DNA of 21,929 nucleotides from a virus. Under the pieces are notes generated by a model that saw nothing but the letters and a program-made list of their open reading frames with translations, did no database searches and was not told where the DNA came from. The stretch covers positions 1 to 21,929 of the IMG/VR virus record IMGVR_UViG_3300021197_000859. The stretch is one strand, 5' to 3'. Positions 13,782 through 20,149 of this stretch are shown one piece after another. Numbering within the stretch: position 1 is the first letter of the stretch; every line of letters begins with the position of its first letter. Position numbers and translations under genes: made by a program.

Positions 13782-16227
13782 ATCTGTATCTGAGGACTTT
13801 GCCTCCAGAAGCGTAGTTTTTCATTTTCCCCCCGTACTCAAACAAATCTCTGTATCCAGTGCCATCAGAGAATTTATTTCCTCTTTGCTCAAACAGTCTC
13901 TCTTGCTCTTTGATAATGTCAGAAGCACCTTCTTGTTGAATGTAAGAAGCCTTGTCTCTAGACTTTAGGTACTTCTTGTACAGATCCTCTTTAGAGATTC
14001 TTTGTGGTTGTGCATCTTCTTGCGCCCACATAGCCTCCATCTGAGATCTCTTCATCATCTTCCCCTTGTAGTTAACCATCTCATTGGGATCCTTTCCTCC
14101 TTCTTCATAAGATCTCATCTTGCCGCCATAAGCGTACTCACCCTTAACGCCCCTGCCCTTAAGTATGTCTGCCATAGTTATCTTGCCATCCTTAGTCAAG
14201 TCGGGGAAGCTGCCTCCTTTGCTATACTTGACAACACGGCCTCCTGCTTCGAACTCTCTGGCAACAGCATTCATTCTTCTGTCCATCTCGGTTTGATTGG
14301 CAAAAGGACCAGTAGCCCTTGAATCTTCACCTCCAGTATAGTCTGAAGGAGCCGTTACGTCTATATAACCAAGGCCAGAAGGAGGTAGGCCGACATCGCC
14401 GCCTCCGCCGCCTCCGCCGCCTTCATCTTCCTCTTCTTCTTCTGTAACAACAACTTTTTTTATTGGCACAATCTGTCCTTTTATGTCTTGAACGACTCTT
14501 GCAGATGGTATCTTAGAAGGGTCCAAGGTAGCAAGAGGATCTACAGCTTCTGGCCTAGGCGTCTCAATAGGCATTTCTTCACTCCCTGTGTCTTCATAAA
14601 AGTCCGATCTAAAGACAACCTGCTTATCTCCTTTGTACTCCCCTTGTCTGTTCATGCTACCCTTGAATCTTTCTCTGAATTCATTGGCAGTAGGAAGCCC
14701 CATCGTGTCGCCGTGCTTGTCAGATGACTGCCCCTCACCAGATTCAAATTCATCTTTAATGAATCTAGTAGGAACAAGAGAACCAGCAGCCATAGCTCCA
14801 GACATGAACCTAGCGTCTTTGTCTTCGTAACCAAGAGATGACATTGATGAGTCTACCGATGCGACGTCAATTCTTCCATCAAGTATCTGATTGCCATAAG
14901 TCCTGAGCGCTGTGTTAAGCCGAGTTACGTCTTGAAAACTTCTTATTCCAGAGTGATCCTTTAGGGAGTCTCTGAACGCCTTTCCTGCACTTCCGTCTGT
15001 AAGGTTGGCAGCAAGTACGTGAGCTGGGACATTTCCGTCCTTCACATCCTCCATAGTGTACCCTCTAGAAGTAAGTTCGTCTTTCATTTCTTTAGCCCAA
15101 GACTTTCCGTCCGACAGTGCTGCCGCGAACTTTTTACCAAAAGGAACCACAGCTCCCTGAGCTTTTTCGTCCAAGAGTTTTATTGACTGTGAGAAAGGAC
15201 CTTCTCCGAGACCAGAATCTGGACCGCTCTTACCGCCGTCTTCGTAAGCCTTAATTACTCTACCTCCGTCTTGCATTACACCTCTGCCTGCACCGATGGT
15301 AGCTACACCAGCTTGAGGCTGAGCCATAGCAGCGGCTTCGTTAGCGACAGCTGCGTTAGGGTCTTGTACGGGAGCCTGTCCTGTTTGTGCTGGGGCAGGA
15401 GCGGCTGCGGCAGCAGCTTGCTGGTTCATAGCAGCCACAGTAGCGGCTGATCCAGCTGGAGCTCCAGGCACAGCTACGTTCATTGTGCTACCGTCAAGTC
15501 GAGTGATCTGGCCACCAGTAGCCGCAAGGGATTGTTGCATTTGAGGCGAGATCTGTTGCGCTGGTTGTGCTGGTGCAGCACCTGGGATTGGGCCATACTG
15601 TTGTTCTAGCTTCTGCTGGAACTGAGCTTCTTGTTGTTTCTGACGATAGTCCCTCCTCATATCCATCTCCGTCTGACCTCTATTCTGCCCCAAATTGGGC
15701 ATGGCGCCTCCAAGGAAGTACTTCTTAACCTGTCCTCCTTCTTCATACTGTCCTCCTTGCCCCTGAGGTCCCTGCGCGTCCTGGAGCATCTCCATAAGGT
15801 TCTGCATCTTAGAAGCTCCCTGCATGCTACCCTGACCAGCCTCCCTAGCCATAGCCTCGGCTCCTTGTCGCTCTGTCATAGAGGTCATCTGATCATCGAA
15901 CTTCTGCTCATTGAGCAAATAGCCCCCTTCTTCGTCTTGCATGATTGGGTAATCCTCATCACCGATAAGCATCATCCCGTTCTCATCCTGAGAAACAGCG
16001 TATTCGTTCCAGTTGCCGTAGACCTTAACAGGCTCTTGCATGTCTGGGTGCTGGTACTCTACGTACTCACGCCCATCTTCCTCCTGCTGTACAGGTGAAG
16101 AGTACTGTCCTGTAAGAATAAAGGAGTCCCCTGTTATATCCTGCCCCATATTGGCAGCTTGGGCTTCCATAGCTTGCTGGAGCATTTCAGAGGTCACACC
16201 CCCTTCGTTGAATCGCATCATGTTCAT
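13780..16227 (-). CDS. 815-aa virion-associated protein with GG-x-x-x-x-Y-x-x-GG repeats and a Ca-loop
   Basis: Five copies of a short motif like GG[KRQ][VM]xxYxxGG occur: YEEGGQVKKYFLGGA, MQDGGRVIKAYEDGGK, FEAGGRVVKYSKGGS, YAYGGKMRSYEEGGK and FEYGGKMKNYASGGK. A single EF-hand/dockerin-like loop DLTKDGKITMAD lies at about 676-687, followed by ILKGRGV. The first half is Gln/Ala/Met-rich (QQKLEQQYGPIPGAAPAQPA and poly-Ala) and an 8-Gly run precedes the C-terminal third. Proteins with 'YGGK' repeats and 'DGKIT-ADILKGRGV' loops are common in marine phage virion modules, function unknown. A start at the third or fourth Met (16221 or 16218) is possible, since the promoter element lies only 5 bases before the first ATG. 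Confidence 0.8.
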   Translation of the reverse strand: MNMMRFNEGGVTSEMLQQAMEAQAANMGQDITGDSFILTGQYSSPVQQEEDGREYVEYQHPDMQEPVKVYGNWNEYAVSQDENGMMLIGDEDYPIMQDEEGGYLLNEQKFDDQMTSMTERQGAEAMAREAGQGSMQGASKMQNLMEMLQDAQGPQGQGGQYEEGGQVKKYFLGGAMPNLGQNRGQTEMDMRRDYRQKQQEAQFQQKLEQQYGPIPGAAPAQPAQQISPQMQQSLAATGGQITRLDGSTMNVAVPGAPAGSAATVAAMNQQAAAAAAPAPAQTGQAPVQDPNAAVANEAAAMAQPQAGVATIGAGRGVMQDGGRVIKAYEDGGKSGPDSGLGEGPFSQSIKLLDEKAQGAVVPFGKKFAAALSDGKSWAKEMKDELTSRGYTMEDVKDGNVPAHVLAANLTDGSAGKAFRDSLKDHSGIRSFQDVTRLNTALRTYGNQILDGRIDVASVDSSMSSLGYEDKDARFMSGAMAAGSLVPTRFIKDEFESGEGQSSDKHGDTMGLPTANEFRERFKGSMNRQGEYKGDKQVVFRSDFYEDTGSEEMPIETPRPEAVDPLATLDPSKIPSARVVQDIKGQIVPIKKVVVTEEEEEDEGGGGGGGGDVGLPPSGLGYIDVTAPSDYTGGEDSRATGPFANQTEMDRRMNAVAREFEAGGRVVKYSKGGSFPDLTKDGKITMADILKGRGVKGEYAYGGKMRSYEEGGKDPNEMVNYKGKMMKRSQMEAMWAQEDAQPQRISKEDLYKKYLKSRDKASYIQQEGASDIIKEQERLFEQRGNKFSDGTGYRDLFEYGGKMKNYASGGKVLRYR

Positions 16228-16232
16228 GACAG

Positions 16233-16240
16233 CAAATATA
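16233..16240 (-). promoter_or_regulatory. Bacteroidota-type -7 element TATATTTG for the 815-aa gene
   Basis: Minus-strand TATATTTG, an exact TAnnTTTG match, ends 5 bases before the ATG at 16227. Initiation at the usual distance would produce a leaderless or nearly leaderless mRNA, unless translation starts at the ATG at 16221 or 16218. Confidence 0.5.
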
Positions 16241-17022
16241 ATAAGTATTTGTTAGTTATCAGAACCAGGTCATCATAGCACAACTTAAGATAGTCCTGTC
16301 CGCAATTCAACAGTAATGAGCAACAGCTTCAACTCTCTAACACCTCATATTTACTTGAGAAGCTCGTGATTCACTGTAACGAGTCTCGCCTTAACTGCTT
16401 CGAATGCGAAGTTACAACAGAAAATCGCAAAAGTCAAGAGTTAATGAATAGCTACAAGTAGAACAGCGTACCTATCTGGTAAAGAAGGAGTTATACCATC
16501 TTACACGACGCAACACGCTAGGAAACACAGTAAGCTCCCATGGTAAATTTGGGTGAGAAATACAGATCCTGGGGAGAATACATACCCCACTTCACGCGCG
16601 TAACAAATCCGAAACGGATTTTTGAACCCTCACCCCTTCAAAGTCTACGACTTTGGGTTTGACGTTTAGGTTTTGACTTTTACCATAGGTAACTTACTAG
16701 GTACCAACAAGTTGGTAGTGGTTGAGTGAAGCACAGCACGAGGTAACGAGTTGTTACTCGTTGTAAACAGCAGAAGGACAAACCCCCACCTAAACCTTTA
16801 CTATAAGTAAAGACCCCCTTCTTTGGGGCTTCACAGGCACGCCTAGAAACCCTTGTGGTTTCTTCCTGGGCAGAGTCCGACAGGACTCCAAGGCGCATGC
16901 GGAGACGCGAGGCTGGACTCCTCACTGCCCCTTCACACGAATTCTTCGCGCCTGTTTTACCGAAGGTAAAATCGCGCATGGAATTAGCCGACCAAAAACT
17001 TGTGGCAACGAACCTCTTGCCG
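16241..17022. other. Divergent intergenic region with no convincing gene, hairpin-rich in its right half
   Basis: This stretch separates the minus-strand late arm from the plus-strand right arm. The only long frame (16680-17045, minus, 121 aa) has a low-complexity shadow-like translation and ends before any plausible leader, so I reject it. The left half (to about 16570) has only weak inverted repeats; the right half is filled by short perfect hairpins listed separately. Position at the divergence point makes it a candidate for a replication origin, a regulatory hub or a structured RNA. Confidence 0.6.
16605..16971. repeat. Cluster of short perfect hairpins, different in sequence
   Basis: Inverted repeats read by eye (arm, loop, arm): 16605-16621 AAATCCG/AAA; 16639-16655 CAAAGTC/TAC; 16702-16717 TACCAAC/AA; 16745-16762 AACGAGT/TGTT; 16796-16812 CTTTACT/ATA; 16845-16863 AGAAACC/CTTGT; 16873-16888 GAGTCC/GACA; 16955-16971 TTTTACC/GAA, the last flanked by GCGC/GCGC. 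Arms are 6-7 bp and loops 2-5 bases. The sequences are unrelated to each other, so what recurs is shape. The series continues in the adjacent coding region. Confidence 0.85.
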
Positions 17023-17030
17023 TAGCTTTG
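17000..17030 (+). promoter_or_regulatory. Bacteroidota -33/-7 promoter of the first right-arm operon
   Basis: TTG at 17000-17002 and TAGCTTTG at 17023-17030 are separated by 20 bases, matching the Bacteroidota housekeeping promoter (TTTG / TAnnTTTG, about 19-21 bases apart). Initiation near 17036 would give a leader of about 45 bases ending in the conserved G-free leader. This is the best host-type promoter in the window and suggests early transcription by host RNA polymerase. Confidence 0.65.
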
Positions 17031-17058
17031 TACCGACCTCGACACTCAGTCTTGGTCG

Positions 17059-17080
17059 TCAAACTTCAAATTCATTTACA
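17059..17080 (+). promoter_or_regulatory. Conserved G-free leader, copy 1
   Basis: TCAAACTTCAAATTCA followed by TTTACA and the ATG at 17081. This is one of five copies placed immediately before the first gene of a right-arm operon. It has no G and no Shine-Dalgarno sequence. It is preceded by a stem CGACC/GGTCG at 17034-17058. Confidence 0.75.
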
Positions 17081-17623
17081 ATGAATAACTTCCAATTCAA
17101 CGATTGCCGTAAGGCAGTCAACCAAGCCACTTTCCGTCCAACCGCAGAGCGCAAAGCCGCAGCAGTGAAACTGCTGAAGGATGCCATGGACTTCGTCTCC
17201 TCCTTGGAGGAGGTTACTGCAAAGCCTTCGAAGAAGGCAGGCAAGAAGCGTCGTCGTAAGACGACGAAGCGTACACCTTCACAGAAGGTGGCAGACCACC
17301 AAGAACGTTCTCACCACGGCAAAGCCGACGGAGTTGTCAAGCCTTCAAAGAAGGCTAAGAAGGCCGATGTAGCCAAAGCCGCCGCCGCCGCCAAAGCGGT
17401 CAGCGAGCACACAGGGGCTGAAAGCCGAGCCAAGCGGAAAGCCGATGCGGTGAAGGAGGCTGTTGCCTCTCCTGCTCAGGTGGCGTCAGACGATCGTGTA
17501 GCTTCCTTGGAAGCTAAGTTGGAGCAGTTGACCGCTACCTTGGCCGTCATGATGACGTCAGATGTGACACCCACGGCAAACGAAGTTTGCTTCTCTGACT
17601 TGCCATTCGAACCAACCCACTAA
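17081..17623 (+). CDS. 180-aa basic histone-tail-like protein with C-terminal coiled coil
   Basis: Start at 17081 (MNNFQFNDCRKAVNQATFRP) because the conserved leader ends there; the longer frame upstream runs through non-coding sequence. Order: N-terminal helix (about 1-45), a Lys/Arg/Ala-rich middle with KKAGKKRRRKTTKRTPSQK and two KPSKKA repeats (about 48-125), a coiled coil (ASLEAKLEQLTATLAVMM, about 147-165) and an acidic tail. The middle resembles histone H1/nucleoid tails, so DNA or RNA binding is likely; no named family. The coding DNA is itself packed with perfect hairpins, which is unexpected for a gene. It is the first plus-strand gene of the right arm, with a host-type promoter. 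Confidence 0.82.
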   Translation: MNNFQFNDCRKAVNQATFRPTAERKAAAVKLLKDAMDFVSSLEEVTAKPSKKAGKKRRRKTTKRTPSQKVADHQERSHHGKADGVVKPSKKAKKADVAKAAAAAKAVSEHTGAESRAKRKADAVKEAVASPAQVASDDRVASLEAKLEQLTATLAVMMTSDVTPTANEVCFSDLPFEPTH

Positions 17624-17635
17624 CCCATGAGTGGG
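17160..17635. repeat. Short perfect hairpins inside and just after the basic-protein gene
   Basis: 17160-17176 CAGCAGT/GAA; 17197-17212 CTCCTCC/TT; 17224-17238 GCCTTC/GAA; 17249-17266 CGTCGTC/GTAA; 17274-17290 CACCTTC/ACA; 17340-17356 AGCCTTC/AAA; 17499-17516 TAGCTTCC/TT; 17576-17590 GCAAAC/GAA; 17616-17635 CCCACT with an 8-base loop containing the end of the stop codon. Arms 6-8 bp. Shorter 4-bp versions with GAA or AAA loops (17317, 17416) also occur. Confidence 0.85.
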
Positions 17636-17683
17636 GGAGTATATACACCTTCTGAGTTTACGAAGAAGGTGATATACGACCCC
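17634..17683 (+). promoter_or_regulatory. Long hairpin upstream of operon 2
   Basis: GGGG...GTATATaCACCTTCT pairs with AGAAGGTGATATAC...CCCC around a 10-base loop: 14 pairs with one bulged A, then an internal loop and 4 G-C pairs. No T-run follows, so it does not look like a standard intrinsic terminator. It shares the TATACAC core with the hairpins at 18411 and 20185. Confidence 0.7.
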
Positions 17684-17700
17684 TCTCTCTAACTCGAAAT

Positions 17701-17721
17701 TCAAACTTCAATTCATTTCCA
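17701..17721 (+). promoter_or_regulatory. Conserved G-free leader, copy 2
   Basis: TCAAACTTCAATTCA then TTTCCA and ATG at 17722. It resembles copy 1 over about 24 bases, including the ATTCATTT-CA end. Confidence 0.75.
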
Positions 17722-17883
17722 ATGAAAAATTCAAATTACAAGGCGCAAATCGCCAAGTTGCAAGCCATGGTGGACATGTACAACGTGTTCGGGGCTGATG
17801 CCTACTACAACTCAGAGGAGTTCACAACCATGTCATGTGACATGCAGATGATGGTCACACAAGAAATCGAAGATTTGTCATGA
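17722..17883 (+). CDS. 53-aa hypothetical, operon 2 first gene
   Basis: Starts MKNSNYKAQIAKLQAMVDMY and ends VTQEIEDLS, Met-rich and mostly helical (7 Met plus the start). It directly follows leader copy 2 and overlaps the next gene by 4 bases (ATGA). No family recognised. The leader, the overlap and a single clean frame support it as real. Confidence 0.7.
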   Translation: MKNSNYKAQIAKLQAMVDMYNVFGADAYYNSEEFTTMSCDMQMMVTQEIEDLS

Positions 17884-18032
17884 CCTATCGAATGATTCAC
17901 TACCGAGGGTTCGACCGCGACGATTGGGACGCGGTCACCTTCGAGGCGTTAAGTGACAAGGACGCCAAGGAACGAGCGCTTGACCTTTGCCCTGATGGGC
18001 ATCGGGTCAAGTCCGTCAAGCAGGTACTCTGA
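17880..18032 (+). CDS. 50-aa hypothetical, operon 2 second gene
   Basis: Starts MTYRMIHYRGFDRDDWDAVT and ends HRVKSVKQVL. The order beta strand, 'RDDWDAVTFEALSDKDAKER' helix, then a short basic beta end suggests a small alpha/beta fold. Its ATG overlaps the preceding stop (ATGA). Arg codons are CGN as in the rest of the right arm. Not recognised. Confidence 0.68.
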   Translation: MTYRMIHYRGFDRDDWDAVTFEALSDKDAKERALDLCPDGHRVKSVKQVL

Positions 18033-18048
18033 TGAGGCTTCAATAGCC

Positions 18049-18064
18049 GAAACACCTTTGGTGT
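18049..18064 (+). promoter_or_regulatory. Small hairpin upstream of operon 3
   Basis: ACACC/TTT/GGTGT at 18052-18064, a 5-bp stem with a TTT loop, in the 60-base gap before leader copy 3. It is the shortest of the stem-loops that precede the leaders. Confidence 0.5.
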
Positions 18065-18076
18065 CAGTATCAATTT

Positions 18077-18092
18077 TCAAACTTCAATTACA
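18077..18092 (+). promoter_or_regulatory. Conserved G-free leader, copy 3
   Basis: TCAAACTTCAATTA then CA and ATG at 18093. The shortest copy; its first 14 bases are identical to the inverted copy at 19900-19913. Confidence 0.75.
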
Positions 18093-18224
18093 ATGAACAC
18101 TCTCATTGCAACCCTCGCTCTGGCGCACCACCTCATGTTTATGGGCTGTTGCGTAGTCGCAACCATCATGCTCGTAGGCATTACTATGGACGCTGTTAAC
18201 AACTTGAAAAACAAAGAGTTATGA
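18093..18224 (+). CDS. 43-aa single-span membrane peptide
   Basis: MNTLIATLALAHHLMFMGCC followed by VVATIMLVGITMDAVNN and a charged LKNKEL end. A hydrophobic stretch from about residue 13 to 33 is long enough for one membrane span, with positive residues after it. It starts at leader copy 3 and overlaps the next gene by 4 bases. Small membrane peptides in early phage regions can act on host membrane functions, but nothing here identifies one. Confidence 0.68.
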   Translation: MNTLIATLALAHHLMFMGCCVVATIMLVGITMDAVNNLKNKEL

Positions 18225-18409
18225 GCGGTGACTTCAACCAATCATTCAACCCATTTCGTGGGTGCTCACCCGACGAGTTAGTCCTCGCGTACTGCTTCAT
18301 GAGCGACGCGAATGACTACGAGGGCACTACGTTGGTGGCAGAAGCCTTCAACGAGGATGTATGGATGGATTTGAGGGAGTTCAACATCGGAACTGCCGAC
18401 CATCCTTAA
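18221..18409 (+). CDS. 62-aa acidic hypothetical, operon 3 second gene
   Basis: MSGDFNQSFNPFRGCSPDEL begins the chain; the rest (VLAYCFMSDANDYEGTTLVA, then an acidic WMDLREF region) is acidic with several aromatics and no basic patch. Small acidic proteins of early phage regions often mimic DNA or bind host factors, but no match is claimed. Its ATG overlaps the membrane peptide's stop (ATGA), and the next operon's hairpin starts 2 bases after its stop. Confidence 0.7.
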   Translation: MSGDFNQSFNPFRGCSPDELVLAYCFMSDANDYEGTTLVAEAFNEDVWMDLREFNIGTADHP

Positions 18410-18410
18410 T

Positions 18411-18470
18411 AGAGAGTTACGTGTATATACTCTCTGAACACAGTGAAGAGAGTATATACACTTAACCTCT
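18411..18470 (+). promoter_or_regulatory. Very long hairpin upstream of operon 4
   Basis: GTTACGTGTATATACTCTCT (18416-18435) pairs with 18447-18466 in 19 of 20 positions around an 11-base loop, and AGAG/CTCT extend it past one bulged A. No T-run follows. It shares the TATACAC/GTGTATA core with the other two long hairpins. Confidence 0.85.
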
Positions 18471-18475
18471 CAATG

Positions 18476-18497
18476 TCAAACTTCAAATCTCCATCTC
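18476..18497 (+). promoter_or_regulatory. Conserved leader, copy 4
   Basis: TCAAACTTCAAATCT, then CCATCTC and ATG at 18498. It diverges from the others after the core but keeps the position and lack of G. Confidence 0.72.
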
Positions 18498-18728
18498 ATG
18501 GACAACTTCTTCAAACGCCCCGTCGGTGCGGCGGTGCTCTTCCTCAACGACTTTCACTTTGGGAAGCATATCAATGACCTCAATCGGTGTGCTCGGCTTG
18601 TGCCGAAGGACGTAAAGGGCATGGCCTCCATGCTGTCCAACACCACCGACCTGAGCGATGACGCAAAGGATGCGGTCATCGACACCCTTGTTGGATGGGC
18701 AGACGATGCAGAAAATGCAGAGTCATGA
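18498..18728 (+). CDS. 76-aa hypothetical, operon 4 first gene
   Basis: MDNFFKRPVGAAVLFLNDFH, a GKHINDLNRCARLVPKDVKG middle and an acidic helical end (LSDDAKDAVIDTLVGWADDA). Mostly helical, no catalytic motif, not recognised. It follows leader copy 4 and begins a run of seven genes joined by ATGA overlaps, so the whole run is probably one message. Confidence 0.72.
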   Translation: MDNFFKRPVGAAVLFLNDFHFGKHINDLNRCARLVPKDVKGMASMLSNTTDLSDDAKDAVIDTLVGWADDAENAES

Positions 18729-18829
18729 TGACAGCCATCCAGATATACGCAGGGTGGAGCACGGTGCTCTCCTGCATACGACTCTTGCTCATCGAAACGT
18801 TGAACCATTACGAAACGAAAACACAATGA
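18725..18829 (+). CDS. 34-aa small hypothetical, operon 4
   Basis: MMTAIQIYAGWSTVLSCIRL then LLIETLNHYETKTQ. A short hydrophobic stretch (about 12-24) may touch a membrane. It begins at the ATGA overlap of the gene before and ends at the ATGA overlap of the gene after, filling exactly the space between them, which supports it despite its size. A frame-shifted longer reading through the region is possible but would break both overlaps. Confidence 0.55.
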   Translation: MMTAIQIYAGWSTVLSCIRLLLIETLNHYETKTQ

Positions 18830-19044
18830 CAATTACAGCATTCACAGACCTGGACATTCAGGTCGAAATCAGCAACTGCTTCAACCACAAGCACACCACG
18901 TCAGACAGCGCATACAAGCTGTTGGACAAGTACCTACGTCACGTTTGTGGCTTTGACATGAGCGAAGTAGATGACGTCGTTGACCGCATGGAAGAGTTAA
19001 TGGCAGAGCATATCATAGAAATCATCGAATCCAAAGAGCAATGA
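18826..19044 (+). CDS. 72-aa acidic helical hypothetical, operon 4
   Basis: I choose the ATG at 18826 (MTITAFTDLDIQVEISNCFN) because it overlaps the previous stop as ATGA; an earlier ATG (18658) would run through two other genes. The chain is acidic with an EVDDVVDRMEELMAEHIIEI helix near the end. Arg codons are CGT and CGC only. No family recognised. Confidence 0.7.
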   Translation: MTITAFTDLDIQVEISNCFNHKHTTSDSAYKLLDKYLRHVCGFDMSEVDDVVDRMEELMAEHIIEIIESKEQ

Positions 19045-19355
19045 AATTCACACACTCCTTCAAACACACACTGCCATTCGTGTCAATGCGAACGGCCTAC
19101 GACGTAGACCTTGACGTGGCGAAGAACGTCGAGATGGACACCGAGGTGTCTATCGACCCAGACCACAGATACGGCGGATGGTATGAGACCTACGACCTCG
19201 AATCAGGAGGCGACCGCTTCTACGCTGAGGGTGTGCTCGAAACGTCACATGACGACGACGGAAGCGTGCGGCTCGTGGGGTACGACGGATGCTTCGAACT
19301 CCCTGACTACATCATCAAAGCCCTCGAAAAGAAGGGCGTAATCATCGACTTATGA
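19041..19355 (+). CDS. 104-aa hypothetical, beta-rich N-terminus, operon 4
   Basis: MKFTHSFKHTLPFVSMRTAY leads into beta-like strands with many acidic residues (DVDLDVAKNVEMDTEVSIDP), an aromatic GGWYETYDLESGGDRFYAEG section and a helix DYIIKALEKKGVIIDL. It might be a small alpha/beta protein; similar 'GVLETS-DDDGSV' strands occur in uncharacterised phage proteins. ATGA overlaps on both sides. Confidence 0.72.
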   Translation: MKFTHSFKHTLPFVSMRTAYDVDLDVAKNVEMDTEVSIDPDHRYGGWYETYDLESGGDRFYAEGVLETSHDDDGSVRLVGYDGCFELPDYIIKALEKKGVIIDL

Positions 19356-19540
19356 CACAAGAACAATGCGAACGTGCAGTCAAAGCACTGCAAGAGGAAG
19401 GGTTCGAGGCCTCCCATGTGATGGGGGCACCTGACGACCACGGAGTGTGGTTGGACAGCGTGTGGAACGCTGAACTGCGACTCGCAACAAGCTTCCGAAT
19501 CCACGAAGAAGAAATCAACTATTGGGAATCTCACACATGA
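19352..19540 (+). CDS. 62-aa hypothetical, operon 4
   Basis: MTQEQCERAVKALQEEGFEA starts with one amphipathic helix, followed by HVMGAPDDHGVWLDSVWNAE and LRLATSFRIHEEEINYW. It looks like a small helix plus beta-hairpin protein. Its ATG overlaps the previous stop by 4 bases and its stop overlaps the next start. Not recognised. Confidence 0.7.
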   Translation: MTQEQCERAVKALQEEGFEASHVMGAPDDHGVWLDSVWNAELRLATSFRIHEEEINYWESHT

Positions 19541-19683
19541 CACAACACGAACGACTATCTCTTAGGCAGGTCAACTGCGGCACCTTTGAAGCGTGCCTCA
19601 TCAGCGCATGGTTTGTAGCTGACAACGCCAACAAAGAGCGCCTTGAAGAGGCATTCAAGAACACAAATTTCGACCTCACATGA
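19537..19683 (+). CDS. 48-aa hypothetical, operon 4
   Basis: MTQHERLSLRQVNCGTFEAC, LISAWFVADNANKERLEEAF and KNTNFDLT. Helical with two Cys; the opening MTQ is shared with the preceding gene (MTQEQC), perhaps from the shared overlap context rather than homology. ATGA overlaps at both ends. No function suggested. Confidence 0.65.
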   Translation: MTQHERLSLRQVNCGTFEACLISAWFVADNANKERLEEAFKNTNFDLT

Positions 19684-19883
19684 AAAACCACTGCTACATA
19701 TTCACTTGGAACGAGGGTGGATGGAACTCCGAATGGGCAACCAACGTCCGATCCGCTCGTAAGCAAGCGAGGGAGAAGTGGGCTGACCAACGTGAACCCG
19801 TCCTGACCATCAACGAAGAGTCGTTCAAGCGTGTTACAATGCAGGAGTACAACAGAATCCTCTTGACAGATGGGTTTTGGTAA
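19680..19883 (+). CDS. 67-aa hypothetical, last gene of operon 4
   Basis: MKNHCYIFTWNEGGWNSEWA, TNVRSARKQAREKWADQREP, then VLTINEESFKRVTMQEYNRI. The pattern of an aromatic beta start, a basic 'SARKQAREKW' helix and a second beta-helix unit recalls small alpha/beta adaptor-like folds, but I recognise no family. It begins at an ATGA overlap and ends with TAA, followed by the 390-base non-coding gap. Confidence 0.7.
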   Translation: MKNHCYIFTWNEGGWNSEWATNVRSARKQAREKWADQREPVLTINEESFKRVTMQEYNRILLTDGFW

Positions 19884-19899
19884 AAACAGAAGAATTGGT

Positions 19900-19913
19900 T
19901 AATTGAAGTTTGA
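19900..19913 (-). promoter_or_regulatory. Inverted copy of the conserved leader core
   Basis: Minus-strand TCAAACTTCAATTA, identical to the first 14 bases of leader copy 3, 16 bases after the end of operon 4. No minus-strand gene follows, so it is not an ordinary leader; it could pair with a leader in RNA or mark a rearrangement. Confidence 0.6.
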
Positions 19914-19917
19914 CCAC

Positions 19918-19949
19918 GGGGGTGAGACGTGAAACGTCACGCCGCCCCC
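19918..19949 (+). terminator. GC-rich hairpin after operon 4, possible terminator
   Basis: GGGGG and CCCCC enclose GACGT-GAA-ACGTC. Stable, but no T-run follows (the 3' flank is ACCTTCTTC), so it may be an RNA-stability or processing element rather than a terminator. Confidence 0.4.
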
Positions 19950-19958
19950 ACCTTCTTC

Positions 19959-20040
19959 AAGGGAGCGCAGTCGGTGCGCACGTCCACTCCCAAGACCTTT
20001 GTGTCGGACGGCGGTTGTGTTCGAATCCCAACCTCCCTTC
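19959..20040 (+). ncRNA. tRNA-like structure or decayed tRNA
   Basis: Ends AAGGGAG and CTCCCTT pair perfectly as a 7-bp acceptor-like stem across 82 bases. Inside lie a D-arm-like hairpin GCGC-AGTCGGT-GCGC and a T-arm-like segment around TTCGAAT (G53-C61-type pair kept, one T-C mismatch). In place of an anticodon arm is CGTCC/GGACG with a long irregular interior. U8 and A21 equivalents are missing and no CCA follows, so a functional tRNA is unlikely. Either a degenerate tRNA or a structured RNA with tRNA-like ends. Confidence 0.45.
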
Positions 20041-20149
20041 TACATGGCAGTGACACTAGCGATGGAGGCATCGCATAGGTGTGTACATGGCAATAATCTC
20101 TCCTTCCACCCTTTACCGAGGGTCTATGGCAACGAGAGTGAGACCATGT

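Noticed and set aside
16680-17045. A 121-aa minus-strand ORF across the hairpin-rich junction
   Set aside because: Translation is low in protein-like structure, lacks a plausible start context and ignores the promoter and leader on the other strand; it probably results from the absence of stops in the inverted repeats.
17553-17560. TGACGTCA palindrome as an operator
   Set aside because: It lies within a coding region and may arise from ordinary codons; no second copy at a promoter was seen.
16605-17635. CRISPR array
   Set aside because: The inverted repeats differ from each other and there are no identical direct repeats with regular spacers.
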